64,000 nucleotides of DNA from an uncultured Oscillospiraceae bacterium (GCA_900548305.1 URJZ01000001.1:124001-188000); one strand, 5' to 3'; counted from the stretch's first letter, positions 19,171 to 27,287 are shown. Numbers and translations: made by a program. Notes: generated by a model not told the origin, from the letters alone.

Positions 19171-19210
19171 AAGACTTTTATTACAACTCGAAAGTTGTAA
19201 TAAAAGTCTT
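19171..19210 (-). terminator. Riboswitch-controlled terminator
   Basis: A perfect 18-bp stem (19171-19188 with 19193-19210) has a UUCG loop on the transcript, then seven T. It lies between the aptamer and the ATPase start, as an expression-platform terminator should. Confidence 0.9.
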
Positions 19211-19294
19211 GCTATTTCAGATACAAGCGAGCTTAAAAAAGCTGTAATGACGCTATGTACCACAGATATCTCTGCCAGCTACTCCCTTTTAATG
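19205..19294 (-). ncRNA. yybP-ykoY-like (Mn2+) riboswitch aptamer
   Basis: The minus-strand leader begins AAAAGGGAGTAGC and later has GCGTCATTAC, the two conserved metal-site strands of the yybP-ykoY class, with hairpins between. The aptamer starts at the predicted transcription start and overlaps the 5' side of the terminator. In this class Mn2+ binding favours antitermination and switches on exporters. I identify it by sequence signature only. Confidence 0.8.
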
Positions 19295-19301
19295 TTTTAA
19301 T

Positions 19302-19330
19302 AATTTACCACATTTTTTTTAAAATGTCAA
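19302..19330 (-). promoter_or_regulatory. Promoter of the riboswitch-ATPase unit
   Basis: TTGACA (19325-19330, consensus) and TAAATT (19302-19307) on the minus strand have 17-base spacing. Confidence 0.8.
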
Positions 19331-19436
19331 CTAAAACGTGAATTTTATTGCCTTAATCCATAATAATATTTGCTTTTTACAATATGAAACAAATAAATTT
19401 TGGCTGTTATGTGAACGTTGTAACGTTCTATCTGTT

Positions 19437-19470
19437 AGAAATTGCATAGCAATTTCTTTTATGTTATAAT
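19437..19470 (+). promoter_or_regulatory. lepA promoter with 21-bp palindrome
   Basis: TGTTATAAT (extended -10, TATAAT at 19465-19470) is preceded by the perfect palindrome AGAAATTGC-ATA-GCAATTTCT (19437-19457), which covers the -35 position. A near copy of 19431-19472 occurs at 35668-35709. Confidence 0.6.
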
Positions 19471-19510
19471 AAATTAATTTAAATTACAGAAAGAAGCATA
19501 GGTGATTAAT

Positions 19511-21322
19511 TTGTCAGTGCCACAAGACAGAATACGAAATTTTAGCATTATTGCTCATATCGACCATGGTAAAAGTACTTTAGCTGACCGCATATTGGAA
19601 CAGACCAAAGCTGTTGCACTACGAGATATGGAAAATCAATTGTTAGATAATATGGATTTAGAGCGTGAACGTGGTATTACCATTAAAGCTCATGCTGTTA
19701 CTTTGGTGTATCACGCAAAAGATAATCAAGATTATGTTTTTAATTTAATAGATACCCCGGGTCACGTAGACTTTACCTATGAAGTTTCTCGCTCATTGGC
19801 TGCTTGTGAAGGTGCCATTTTAGTAGTCGATGCTTCTCAGGGTATAGAAGCACAAACGCTTGCCAATACCTATATGGCAGTTGACGGCGGATTGGAAATT
19901 GTACCTGTGATTAATAAAATAGATTTACCAAGCGCTGATCCGGATCGCATTTGTAAAGAAATTGAAGACGTTATTGGTATTCCAGCTGAAGATGCTCCTC
20001 GAATTTCTGCCAAGACAGGCCTTAATATTGACCAAGTAATGGAGCAAATTGTAAAACAAATTCCACCACCTCACGGAGACCCTGACCAACCTTTGCAGGC
20101 ACTTATTTTTGACTCTTACTATGATGCATATAAGGGTGTTATTGTTTACGTCCGTATCAAAGAAGGTCAAGTGCGTGCAGGAGATATCATCCGTATGATG
20201 GCAACCGGAGCCACTTTTACTGTTGTAGAATGCGGTTATATGCGTGCAGGAGGCGGAACTGAACCAACCGATGTATTATCTGCCGGTGAAGTTGGCTATA
20301 TTGCTGCTTCTATAAAATCCGTTCAAGACGCTCATGTTGGCGATACTATTACCGTGCACAATCGTCCGGCAGCAGAACCGTTACCTGGCTATAGAACCAT
20401 ACAACCAATGGTTTTTAGCGGTATTTATCCTGCTGATGGCGCCCATTATTCTGATTTGAGAGACGCACTGGAAAAACTACAGCTAAATGATGCTGCTCTA
20501 ACCTATGAACCTGAAACATCCATTGCCCTCGGATTTGGTTATCGCTGCGGATTTTTAGGATTGCTTCATATGGAAATTATTCAGGAACGGTTAGAAAGAG
20601 AATATAATTTAGATATTATTACAACAGCTCCAAGTGTTATTTATCGTATTACAAAAACAAACGGAGAAGTAATTATGGTAGATAACCCAACCAATTATCC
20701 TGATTCCGTACTAATCGAACAGGCAGAAGAACCTATGACAAGCGCTCATATTTATACTCCCAGCGAATATGTAGGCAATATTATGGAACTTTGTCAGGAA
20801 CGCCGCGGTATCTTCAAAGATATGAAATATCTGGATACCGATCGTGTAGACATTCATTACGAATTACCATTGAATGAGATTATATATGACTTTTTTGATG
20901 CATTAAAATCTCGCACACGTGGATATGCTTCGTTTGATTATGAAATGATTGGATATGCAAAGAGTGATCTGGTAAAATTAGATATGATGCTCAACGGAGA
21001 AGTCGTAGATGCGTTAAGCTTTATTATCCACAAAGATAAGGCGTATACACGCGGTAGAAAAATGGCCGAAAAATTACAGCAAAAAATTCCACGCCAATTG
21101 TTTGAAGTTCCAATACAAGCTTGTATCGGCGGAAAAATCATTGCGCGTGAAACTGTAAAAGCAGTACGAAAAGATGTGCTTGCCAAATGTTACGGCGGTG
21201 ACATTAGCCGTAAACGTAAACTATTGGAAAAACAAAAAGAAGGTAAAAAACGTATGCGCCAGTTAGGATCAGTAGAAGTCCCGCAAGATGCGTTTATGAG
21301 TGTGTTAAAATTAGATGAATAA
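19511..21322 (+). CDS. lepA: Elongation factor 4 (LepA)
   Basis: LepA is a ribosome-bound GTPase that back-translocates or aids initiation complexes under stress. The protein has G1 (HIDHGKST), G3 (DTPGHVDF) and G4 (NKID), EF-G-like domains III and V, and the LepA-specific C-terminal domain ending GSVEVPQDAFMSVL. I choose TTG 19511 (MSVPQDRIRN), 6 bases after AGGTG. GTG 19502 is inside the ribosome site region. Length (603 residues) is typical. It is a single-gene unit. Confidence 0.97.
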   Translation: MSVPQDRIRNFSIIAHIDHGKSTLADRILEQTKAVALRDMENQLLDNMDLERERGITIKAHAVTLVYHAKDNQDYVFNLIDTPGHVDFTYEVSRSLAACEGAILVVDASQGIEAQTLANTYMAVDGGLEIVPVINKIDLPSADPDRICKEIEDVIGIPAEDAPRISAKTGLNIDQVMEQIVKQIPPPHGDPDQPLQALIFDSYYDAYKGVIVYVRIKEGQVRAGDIIRMMATGATFTVVECGYMRAGGGTEPTDVLSAGEVGYIAASIKSVQDAHVGDTITVHNRPAAEPLPGYRTIQPMVFSGIYPADGAHYSDLRDALEKLQLNDAALTYEPETSIALGFGYRCGFLGLLHMEIIQERLEREYNLDIITTAPSVIYRITKTNGEVIMVDNPTNYPDSVLIEQAEEPMTSAHIYTPSEYVGNIMELCQERRGIFKDMKYLDTDRVDIHYELPLNEIIYDFFDALKSRTRGYASFDYEMIGYAKSDLVKLDMMLNGEVVDALSFIIHKDKAYTRGRKMAEKLQQKIPRQLFEVPIQACIGGKIIARETVKAVRKDVLAKCYGGDISRKRKLLEKQKEGKKRMRQLGSVEVPQDAFMSVLKLDE

Positions 21323-21346
21323 CAATCTATCAAATTAAAATATGAA

Positions 21347-21377
21347 AAAAAGAGACAAGAAAATCTTGTCTCTTTTT
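21347..21377. terminator. Bidirectional terminator, lepA and pnuC
   Basis: A 14-bp stem (21347-21360 with 21364-21377), A/T-flanked, sits between convergent genes. Confidence 0.85.
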
Positions 21378-21381
21378 GATT

Positions 21382-22068
21382 TTAAGACTGTTTTTGTTTC
21401 TTCTCTCTTAATTTCCAACTAAAAAATCCATAAATGTCATTCACTAAAAATATACTGAAACACGCTACCATTGGTATGTAAGAAATTTGTGTCAATGATG
21501 CCAATATCCACAGTACAATTAAAATAATATCATTGGCCGCATATGCCAAAGCATAGTAAGAATTACGAAATAACATTAAATAGGATGCCAGAAAACTGGT
21601 AGCGATAGAAACGGTACTCACTACTAAGTTAGGAGTATGAAGTGCCTGTAGAATAAAGAAGAAAATAGTAGTAACAACCGCCGTCAAAAGCCACATCGCT
21701 CCTATTTGTAATTTGGTTAGTTTATGTATTTTTACCTCGCTTCCCCCTTTTTCATATGGATGACGAATCCAAGAAACAATAGAAAGTACAGCAATAGGCA
21801 TTGTCATTCCAAGGTAGGTAATCATTTCTCCGTAATATCTACATTGCCAGGAAGCTATGGCGTATAAAATACTAAATATCACTGTCAGTATTTGCCCCCA
21901 TACATTTCCTTTTGCTACAAAAATAAGGGCTGATACTCCAATAACTGTAGCACAAAGAGTAAATATTTGTATTTCTCCTATTAATATATTGGAAGTTGCC
22001 ACAACAATCACTGACAAAATCCAAATTACCCAATCGTGTTTCTTAAAATTCCGAAAAGGGTTTTGCAT
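21382..22068 (-). CDS. pnuC: PnuC-family nicotinamide riboside transporter
   Basis: A membrane protein of 228 residues with about seven spans. It shows PnuC features: WQCRYYGEMITYLGMTMP in the centre and the repeated Asn-Asp motifs NDIILIVLWILAS and NDIYGFFSW near the C-terminus. PnuC proteins move nicotinamide riboside inward by facilitated diffusion for NAD synthesis; close relatives carry thiamine or riboflavin, so the substrate is not certain. A strong promoter and a structured leader of about 117 bases precede it, which suggests metabolite control. Confidence 0.88.
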   Translation of the reverse strand: MQNPFRNFKKHDWVIWILSVIVVATSNILIGEIQIFTLCATVIGVSALIFVAKGNVWGQILTVIFSILYAIASWQCRYYGEMITYLGMTMPIAVLSIVSWIRHPYEKGGSEVKIHKLTKLQIGAMWLLTAVVTTIFFFILQALHTPNLVVSTVSIATSFLASYLMLFRNSYYALAYAANDIILIVLWILASLTQISYIPMVACFSIFLVNDIYGFFSWKLREKKQKQS

Positions 22069-22074
22069 TTCATA

Positions 22075-22178
22075 TCATACCTTTCAAAAAAATAAGCATC
22101 CACATGACACATCTTCAAAGACCTAACGATGCGCAAGTGAATGCAATACATTTCACACTACCCGGTGGCAGTTTCTAT
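22075..22178 (-). promoter_or_regulatory. Structured pnuC leader, candidate riboswitch of unknown class
   Basis: On the minus strand the leader can form GTGAAATG/CATTCAC and an outer GCATC/GATGC helix enclosing TCTT/AAGA, followed by a T-rich run close to the pnuC start. The CCGGGTAGTG segment near 22163 is unpaired in this fold. It does not match the TPP, FMN, purine or cobalamin classes that I know. NAD+-II (pnuC motif) is the obvious comparison, but I cannot confirm it. Confidence 0.4.
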
Positions 22179-22191
22179 ATTCTTTTATTTC

Positions 22192-22220
22192 ATTATACTT
22201 GATACGATAATTTAGGTCAA
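22192..22220 (-). promoter_or_regulatory. pnuC promoter
   Basis: TTGACC (22215-22220) and TATAAT (22192-22197) on the minus strand are spaced exactly 17 bases. Confidence 0.85.
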
Positions 22221-22235
22221 GACAATGGTTCATTT

Positions 22236-22934
22236 CTATAAAAATAGAGAAATTACAACTGTCATCATACCTGCAACACCCAATGCCATGCTACTCATTG
22301 CACCCTGTATCTCTCCTAATTCCAGCGCTCTCGCCGTTCCGATTGCAGTACTGCTACTACCCAAACCTACACCAATCCCTACCGGATTCTTTATGCGAAG
22401 CAACTTTACCAACAGTGGAGCAAGTACTGCACCAATGACACCTGTAAAAATAACTCCGGCTACTGTAATACCTGTAATACCTCCTAATTTTTCGCTTACA
22501 CCAACTGCAATTGGTGTTGTTACCGTATGAGGAACTAAAGAGCCTGTTAAAGTTTCGTCTAACCCAAATACCTTACATAACGCAATGGTACTCCCTATAG
22601 AAACTCCGCAACTTACCAAACATCCTGTTAAAATCGGCAGCCAATATTTCTTTAATGTCTCAAGCTGCAAATAAATACTGTATCCTAAAATAGTAGTAAC
22701 AGGTACTAAAAATACCGTTATAATATTTCCGCCTTTATTATAGGCATCATACGGAATACGACAAAAATATAAAATTGGAATAATAAGAACCATTGCAATT
22801 AATAACGGATTTAAAATAGGTGTTTTGAATTTCCGATTCAGCCACAAGCCAATTAAATAGCCTGCAATTGTTAATGTAATTCCAAATAAACTATTGCTTA
22901 AAATAGCTTGTAAATTACTCAAGATATGATCCAT
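22236..22934 (-). CDS. LrgB/CidB-family membrane protein (copy 1)
   Basis: This 232-residue protein has about six spans and the LrgB signature regions LNPLLIA, SVTTPIA-like (HTVTTPIAVGVSEKLGG) and GTARALELGEIQGAMSS. LrgB works with the holin-like LrgA/CidA. In staphylococci the pair modulates murein hydrolase activity; in other bacteria and plants related proteins carry pyruvate or glycolate. It overlaps the lrgA-like gene by 20 bases, so the two are translationally coupled. Its stop is only about 16 bases from the pnuC promoter, with no terminator between, so read-through into pnuC is possible. Confidence 0.88.
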   Translation of the reverse strand: MDHILSNLQAILSNSLFGITLTIAGYLIGLWLNRKFKTPILNPLLIAMVLIIPILYFCRIPYDAYNKGGNIITVFLVPVTTILGYSIYLQLETLKKYWLPILTGCLVSCGVSIGSTIALCKVFGLDETLTGSLVPHTVTTPIAVGVSEKLGGITGITVAGVIFTGVIGAVLAPLLVKLLRIKNPVGIGVGLGSSSTAIGTARALELGEIQGAMSSMALGVAGMMTVVISLFL

Positions 22935-23307
22935 TTTTATCTCCTCTCTTTGCTATAATCCTCTCTTGAAGTTTCATAACACCGATTACCGTATACGCAG
23001 TTAGCAAAAAAGTAAGCAACGCCGAAACAATACAGATTAATGCAAATTGCCACATATATCCCTGTAAATAGCCTACGCTCTCCATAATACTTACCGCAGT
23101 AGGAATATAAAAAAATGAAATATTCTTTAATACAAACTGTGAAACCTCTTCAATATGACGTCTTTTGATAAATTTAAATAATAGCAATAAAAACAACAGT
23201 ATCATGCCAATGACGCCAGATGGGAATGTAAACGGAAGTACTGCCGCAATACATTCAGCAACAAGGCATATACTAAATATAATAGCTAATTGGGTTAAAA
23301 TTTTCAT
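22915..23307 (-). CDS. LrgA/CidA holin-like protein (copy 1)
   Basis: A four-span membrane protein of 130 residues in the CidA/LrgA family, with the signature FPSGVIGMILLFLLL and a charged KRRHIEE loop. The start is ATG 23307 (MKILTQLAII), 8 bases after GGAG; GTG 23316 is an upstream alternative. It is the first gene of an lrgAB-like pair. A second, clearly paralogous pair lies at 24.65-25.70 kb. Confidence 0.87.
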   Translation of the reverse strand: MKILTQLAIIFSICLVAECIAAVLPFTFPSGVIGMILLFLLLLFKFIKRRHIEEVSQFVLKNISFFYIPTAVSIMESVGYLQGYMWQFALICIVSALLTFLLTAYTVIGVMKLQERIIAKRGDKNGSYLE

Positions 23308-23555
23308 AAAATACACTCCAATTGTTCATGATTTTAGTACACTATTTTAGTATACTTTTAATTTACTATGTTTTTTTACTTCTGTCAATAGTATTACATA
23401 ATTATAAAAATTTTATTATATTATCTTTGAAACAGATAAACTACAGTTGAATTCATATAAAAGAAATTTGAAAATAATTTGCGAAATATTTTCCTTATTA
23501 ATAAGATAAAAACTGCAAAAACTAGCCTGAGAAGCTAAAAAAATCTTCGCATAGT

Positions 23556-23584
23556 TTGACTTTTACTAGTGAGTAAGGTATAAT
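23556..23584 (+). promoter_or_regulatory. Promoter upstream of the sugar transferase
   Basis: TTGACT (23556-23561), 17 bases, TATAAT (23579-23584). The interval 23308-23555 holds no supportable gene. Confidence 0.85.
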
Positions 23585-23601
23585 GTCTAACGGTGTAAAA
23601 T

Positions 23602-23751
23602 ATGATGATAAAGACTCAATTAAGAATGAAAAAAGACGAAATAATAATAAAAAACAAACAAGACTTTTCTGTGGAAAAGTTTCCTCCGGTATTGCGAATC
23701 CATGATCATACAGGGCGCAATGAGGAAAACTATGATTGGAGGAACTCTTAG
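23602..23751 (+). CDS. Possible 49-residue leader peptide gene
   Basis: A frame from ATG 23602 (or 23605) ends with TAG at 23749-23751, whose G is the first base of the sugar transferase GTG start (TAGTG). It begins about 12 bases after the predicted transcription start. The peptide is highly charged (Lys/Asn-rich middle, then FPPVLRIHDHTGRNEENYDW). The ribosome site is weak (GGTG). The position and stop-start overlap suggest translational coupling, but chance is possible. Confidence 0.35.
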   Translation: MMIKTQLRMKKDEIIIKNKQDFSVEKFPPVLRIHDHTGRNEENYDWRNS

Positions 23752-24368
23752 TGTATATCAGGTTCTTCAAGCGTTTGTGTGATTTCTGCATTTCTTTGGT
23801 ATGCAGTATTATTTTTCTGCCTATATTTATTATTTTAATCATTGTTGTAAAACTAGATTCCAAAGGTCCTGTTTTCTTCTGCCAAGAAAGAGTAGGAAAA
23901 GATAAAAAATTATTTCATATTTTGAAATTTCGTACAATGAAAGTTGATACTCCAAAAGAAACCCCCACTTGTATGTTGGAAAATCCGGAGCAATATATAA
24001 CAAGAGTAGGAAAATTCCTAAGAAAAACCTCATTAGATGAACTTCCTCAAATTTGGAATATTTTAGCAGGACAAATGAGTTTAATCGGTCCGCGTCCGGT
24101 AATACCGCGTGAAAAAGAATTGATTGCAGAACGAGATCGTTACGGAGCCAACAACATTCGTCCGGGACTGACCGGATGGGCGCAAATTAACGGCAGAGAC
24201 GAGGTCTCTTGGAAAGAAAAAGCTCGGTTGGACGGAGAATATGTTCAAAAAATGAGTTTTTCTTTTGATGTGAAATGTTTTTTCAAAACCATTGTCGCTG
24301 TATTAAAACGTGAAGGTATGGTGGAAGGAACTGCAGGACAAGCAAAACATAAGGAAGAAACACATTAA
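23751..24368 (+). CDS. Initiating sugar-phosphate transferase (polyprenyl-P acceptor)
   Basis: A bacterial sugar transferase of 205 residues. It moves a sugar-1-phosphate from a UDP-sugar to undecaprenyl phosphate, the first step of exopolysaccharide, capsule or glycan building. An N-terminal membrane hairpin (about 14-34) is followed by FFCQERVG, KFRTMK, the acidic catalytic block LRKTSLDELPQIWN, LIGPRP and RPGLTGWAQINGRD. It is the short, catalytic-core form. The GTG start at 23751 has GGAGG at 23738-23742. No other glycan genes adjoin it, which is unusual; the flanks are two lrgAB-like pairs. Confidence 0.9.
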   Translation: MYIRFFKRLCDFCISLVCSIIFLPIFIILIIVVKLDSKGPVFFCQERVGKDKKLFHILKFRTMKVDTPKETPTCMLENPEQYITRVGKFLRKTSLDELPQIWNILAGQMSLIGPRPVIPREKELIAERDRYGANNIRPGLTGWAQINGRDEVSWKEKARLDGEYVQKMSFSFDVKCFFKTIVAVLKREGMVEGTAGQAKHKEETH

Positions 24369-24395
24369 ACTGACTGAAAGCTAGTTCTATTTTTT

Positions 24396-24433
24396 AAGTA
24401 TTCCACTATAATCATCTTTATAGTGGAATACTT
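24396..24433 (+). terminator. Sugar transferase terminator
   Basis: A perfect 15-bp stem (24396-24410 with 24419-24433) is followed by TTT on the plus strand. Confidence 0.85.
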
Positions 24434-24470
24434 TTTATTTCCGTCTATCAACTGAAAATATCGCAAATAC

Positions 24471-24524
24471 TAAAATAATAAGAAAAGCCGGTGTAAAGTT
24501 ACACCGGCTTTTCTTATTATTTTA
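24471..24524. repeat. 54-base near-perfect palindrome
   Basis: A 26-bp arm (24471-24496) and its exact complement (24499-24524) are separated by two bases, with a GC-rich centre and A/T-rich ends. It probably works as the terminator of the minus-strand lrgAB pair, though it lies about 127 bases past that stop. Nothing else is seen in 24525-24650. Confidence 0.75.
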
Positions 24525-24650
24525 ATGCTAATCTTTTTCTTTATTGGAAAAGTTTATCCACAACGTATCTTATAAATTATAATAATAGTAAATTAGTCTT
24601 ATCAAAGCATATATTACAATTAAATATCTCCTAATCTTTATATACCAAGC

Positions 24651-25328
24651 TTATAAAAATAAGGAAATAACGACGGTCATCATACCTGCTACCCCTAACG
24701 CAATACTGCTCATTGCACCTTGAATTTCTCCTAATTCCAGCGCTCTTGCGGTTCCGATTGCGTGACAGCTGCACCCCAGACCTACGCCAACTCCAACCGG
24801 ATTTTTAATATGAAGCAACTTTGCCAATAAAGGCGCTGCCACTGCACCAAAAATACCTGTAATAATAACAGCTGCCACTGTAATGCCAGATATTCCCCCT
24901 AATTTTTCACTTACACTCATTGCAATTGGCGTTGTTACCGAACGTGGGATCAAAGAATTTGTCAATGTATTATCTAAACCAAATAATTTGCATAATCCAA
25001 TGGTACTCCCAATAGAGACAATGCAGCTGGTAAGGCAACCAACTAAAATCGGAAGCCAATATTTTTTTAATACTTTGAGCTGTAAATAAATACTATAGGC
25101 CAATACTGTAGTGGCAGGAGCTAAAAACAGTGTAATAATACTTCCGCCTACATTATAAGAGTCGTACGAAATATGGAACACCTTTAAAATAGGGATAATA
25201 ATAGCCACCGCTATCAATAATGGATTTAAAATAGGAGATTTAAATTTTTGGTTTAACCAGACACCTATTTTATATGCCACAATACTTAATGTAAGACCAA
25301 ATAATCCATCGCTTATAATTTTATTCAT
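24651..25328 (-). CDS. LrgB/CidB-family membrane protein (copy 2)
   Basis: This 225-residue protein is a paralogue of the LrgB-like protein at 22236-22934. The C-terminal 50 residues are almost identical, including ALELGEIQGAMSS and GMMTVVISLFL. The N-terminus is eight residues shorter. The HTVTTPIAV motif of copy 1 is RSVTTPIAM here, and GSSSTAIGT is GCSCHAIGT. The start overlaps the end of the upstream lrgA-like gene by 8 bases. The two pairs look like an old duplication that diverged, perhaps in substrate or regulation. Confidence 0.88.
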   Translation of the reverse strand: MNKIISDGLFGLTLSIVAYKIGVWLNQKFKSPILNPLLIAVAIIIPILKVFHISYDSYNVGGSIITLFLAPATTVLAYSIYLQLKVLKKYWLPILVGCLTSCIVSIGSTIGLCKLFGLDNTLTNSLIPRSVTTPIAMSVSEKLGGISGITVAAVIITGIFGAVAAPLLAKLLHIKNPVGVGVGLGCSCHAIGTARALELGEIQGAMSSIALGVAGMMTVVISLFL

Positions 25329-25704
25329 GATGTTTCTGACCTCTTTTTGCTGTAATTTTTTCTTGTAACTTCATAACACCAATTACCGCATACGATGTTG
25401 CAATAAATGTAAGCAGCGTTGCAACAATACAAATCAAGAGAAAAACCATAATATGTCCCTGTAAATAAGTAATGTTATCCATAATGCTTACCGCAACCGG
25501 TATAAAGAAAAAAGCCATATTTTTCAGCATAAATTGAGAAACATCCTTGATATGGCGCTCCTTAATGATTTTAACCAGCATCAGCAAAAATAATATGATC
25601 ATTCCAATTACGCTGGAAGGGAATGCAAACGGCAATATTGCCGAAATGCATTCCCCCACCAGGCAAATACCAAATACAATTGCCAACTGTGTTAAAATTT
25701 TCAT
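25321..25704 (-). CDS. LrgA/CidA holin-like protein (copy 2)
   Basis: A four-span CidA/LrgA protein of 127 residues, paralogous to the one at 22915-23307 (both begin MKILTQLAI and share the ECI, FPSxVIGM and ERHIK/RRHIE blocks). I place the start at ATG 25704, 9 bases after AGAG; ATG 25713 is possible. It overlaps the lrgB-like gene and is the first gene of the second pair. Confidence 0.87.
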   Translation of the reverse strand: MKILTQLAIVFGICLVGECISAILPFAFPSSVIGMIILFLLMLVKIIKERHIKDVSQFMLKNMAFFFIPVAVSIMDNITYLQGHIMVFLLICIVATLLTFIATSYAVIGVMKLQEKITAKRGQKHHE

Positions 25705-25830
25705 AGTCATCATCTCTATTTAATCAAATTTCTTAATTTTACTTTACTCCTTTCCCTGTGTAATGTCAATAACCCCAAGATATCCAAAATAAGCCTTTTT
25801 ATGTACAAATAAAACACTTTTGTAAACTTA

Positions 25831-25880
25831 TATTGCCTAATTTTTCTCATTTAACCAAATTTGAGAAAAATTAGGCAATA
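25831..25880. promoter_or_regulatory. 19-bp perfect inverted repeat upstream of the FmdE/ABC operon
   Basis: The arm 25831-25849 (TATTGCCTAATTTTTCTCA) and its exact complement at 25862-25880 flank 12 bases. No T-run follows on the plus strand, so it is not a clear terminator. It lies in the divergent region between lrgA copy 2 and the methyltransferase gene, 76 bases before the latter, and could be an operator or leader element. Confidence 0.6.
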
Positions 25881-25956
25881 AATATTATGTAGTAAATACA
25901 AATAAATTTATAATTAGAAATAAATTAACATAAACTCATGGAAAGGAGGAATGTAA

Positions 25957-26727
25957 ATGAGCATTTGTAATGTAGATAAATGGAATATGCTGGCTCCAAC
26001 ATTCGATGCCTTTGAAATTCCCAAAATAGAAGAGGACGACTGTCTTACGTTAATAAACAATTTAAAACTTATCACCAAAGACAGCTCCGTTCTCGATGTT
26101 GGCTGCGGTGCCGGTCGATATGCAATTGCATTTGCGCAAGTATGCCACAACGTAATAGGTACAGACCTTTCCCCTCAGATGATTGAATATGCTAAAAAAA
26201 GAGCGGGTAATATGGGTATAAGCCATGTATCTTTTGTTTGTGAAGACTGGGATACCATATCTATCCAAGAACGAAATTATCAAAATCAATTCGATTTTGT
26301 ATTTGCCCATATGACCCCTGCAATTCATAATACAGAAACCTTAATGAAAATGCAGGCATGCAGTAAAAAATGGTGTATGTTGGTACGCCATATTCATATG
26401 GAAACACCCTTGATGGTCGCTGCCAAACAAAAACTCAATTTAAGCAACATAAACTCTTTAAATTCATATGGTGCCGACCAAATATTTCACGACTTATGGG
26501 AACAAGGCAAACGACCTCAAATTGTATATTTTAATCAAAAACGAAATATGCAGCGTCCAATAGACGTTGAGCTATCATTGCTATTTGAAGATATCGAAAA
26601 ATTGACACCACTCACACCTGAAGTCAAAGAAGAATTAACTCATTTGGCTTCCGATTATACAAAAGACGGTATTGTTCATCAAACATATGAAGTACCTATT
26701 TTTGCAATGTATTGGAACGTACTATAA
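25957..26727 (+). CDS. Class I SAM-dependent methyltransferase, first gene of a metal-uptake-like operon
   Basis: A 256-residue protein with a Rossmann methyltransferase core: SAM motif I VLDVGCGAGRYA (about 47-58), GTDLSPQMIEYA, and a later FDFVFAHMTPA. The C-terminal third has no domain that I recognise. The substrate is unknown. A strong ribosome site (AAAGGAGG) precedes the ATG. It lies 35 bases before an FmdE-family gene and an ABC importer. The shared direction and tight spacing suggest the methyltransferase modifies a metal ligand, cofactor or corrinoid-like compound handled by the transporter; this is inference. Confidence 0.85.
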   Translation: MSICNVDKWNMLAPTFDAFEIPKIEEDDCLTLINNLKLITKDSSVLDVGCGAGRYAIAFAQVCHNVIGTDLSPQMIEYAKKRAGNMGISHVSFVCEDWDTISIQERNYQNQFDFVFAHMTPAIHNTETLMKMQACSKKWCMLVRHIHMETPLMVAAKQKLNLSNINSLNSYGADQIFHDLWEQGKRPQIVYFNQKRNMQRPIDVELSLLFEDIEKLTPLTPEVKEELTHLASDYTKDGIVHQTYEVPIFAMYWNVL

Positions 26728-26762
26728 AACATTCACTTAAAATTTTGAAAGAAGGAATATTC

Positions 26763-27287
26763 ATGGATCAACAATTATGGGAAAAAGCAATTGCATTTCA
26801 CGGACATGCATGTCCCGGTCTAGCCATTGGTGTACGTGCAGCAACTGAGGCAATCAAACGACTGAACCTCTCTTTTAGTGAAGATGAAGAAGTGGTTTGT
26901 GTTACAGAAAATGATGCATGCGGTGTGGACGGAATCCAAGCAATTTTAAGTTGTACCGCAGGTAAGGGAAACTTAAAATTCCGCGATACAGGAAAAATGG
27001 CATTCTCCTTTTTTAACCGTAAAAATGGAGAAAAAATTCGTATGTGTCTAAAACCATCTCAAGCAGATATGAGCCGCGAAGAAAAACAAGACTTTTTCTT
27101 AAATGGACCTGCTGAAGAAATATTTACTTTTTCTGAACCCTCTTTTTCGCTTCCCGAAAAGGCAAGATTATTTACAACTATTACATGTGAAGTTTGCGGT
27201 GAAGGTGCTCCGGAACATAAAATGCGACTGGAAAACGGAAAAAAAGTTTGCTTAGACTGTTTTCATGAATATAAAATAGGCTGGTAA
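26763..27287 (+). CDS. FmdE-family protein with C-terminal zinc ribbon
   Basis: This 174-residue protein resembles subunit E of molybdenum formylmethanofuran dehydrogenase. It has the FmdE signature HGHACPGLAIG (about 14-24), then ENDACGVDGIQ, and a C-terminal CEVCGEG...KVCLDCF zinc ribbon (CxxC-CxxC). FmdE proteins occur widely outside methanogens, often beside molybdate, tungstate or siderophore-type transporters, and their role is unclear. Metal binding through the conserved His and Cys is likely. It overlaps the alternative start of the next gene. The operon context points to metal handling. Confidence 0.88.
   Translation: MDQQLWEKAIAFHGHACPGLAIGVRAATEAIKRLNLSFSEDEEVVCVTENDACGVDGIQAILSCTAGKGNLKFRDTGKMAFSFFNRKNGEKIRMCLKPSQADMSREEKQDFFLNGPAEEIFTFSEPSFSLPEKARLFTTITCEVCGEGAPEHKMRLENGKKVCLDCFHEYKIGW

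Noticed and set aside
23522..23863. Open frame on the minus strand opposite the sugar transferase start
   Set aside because: It runs over the promoter and 5' end of a well-supported plus-strand gene and has no ribosome site.
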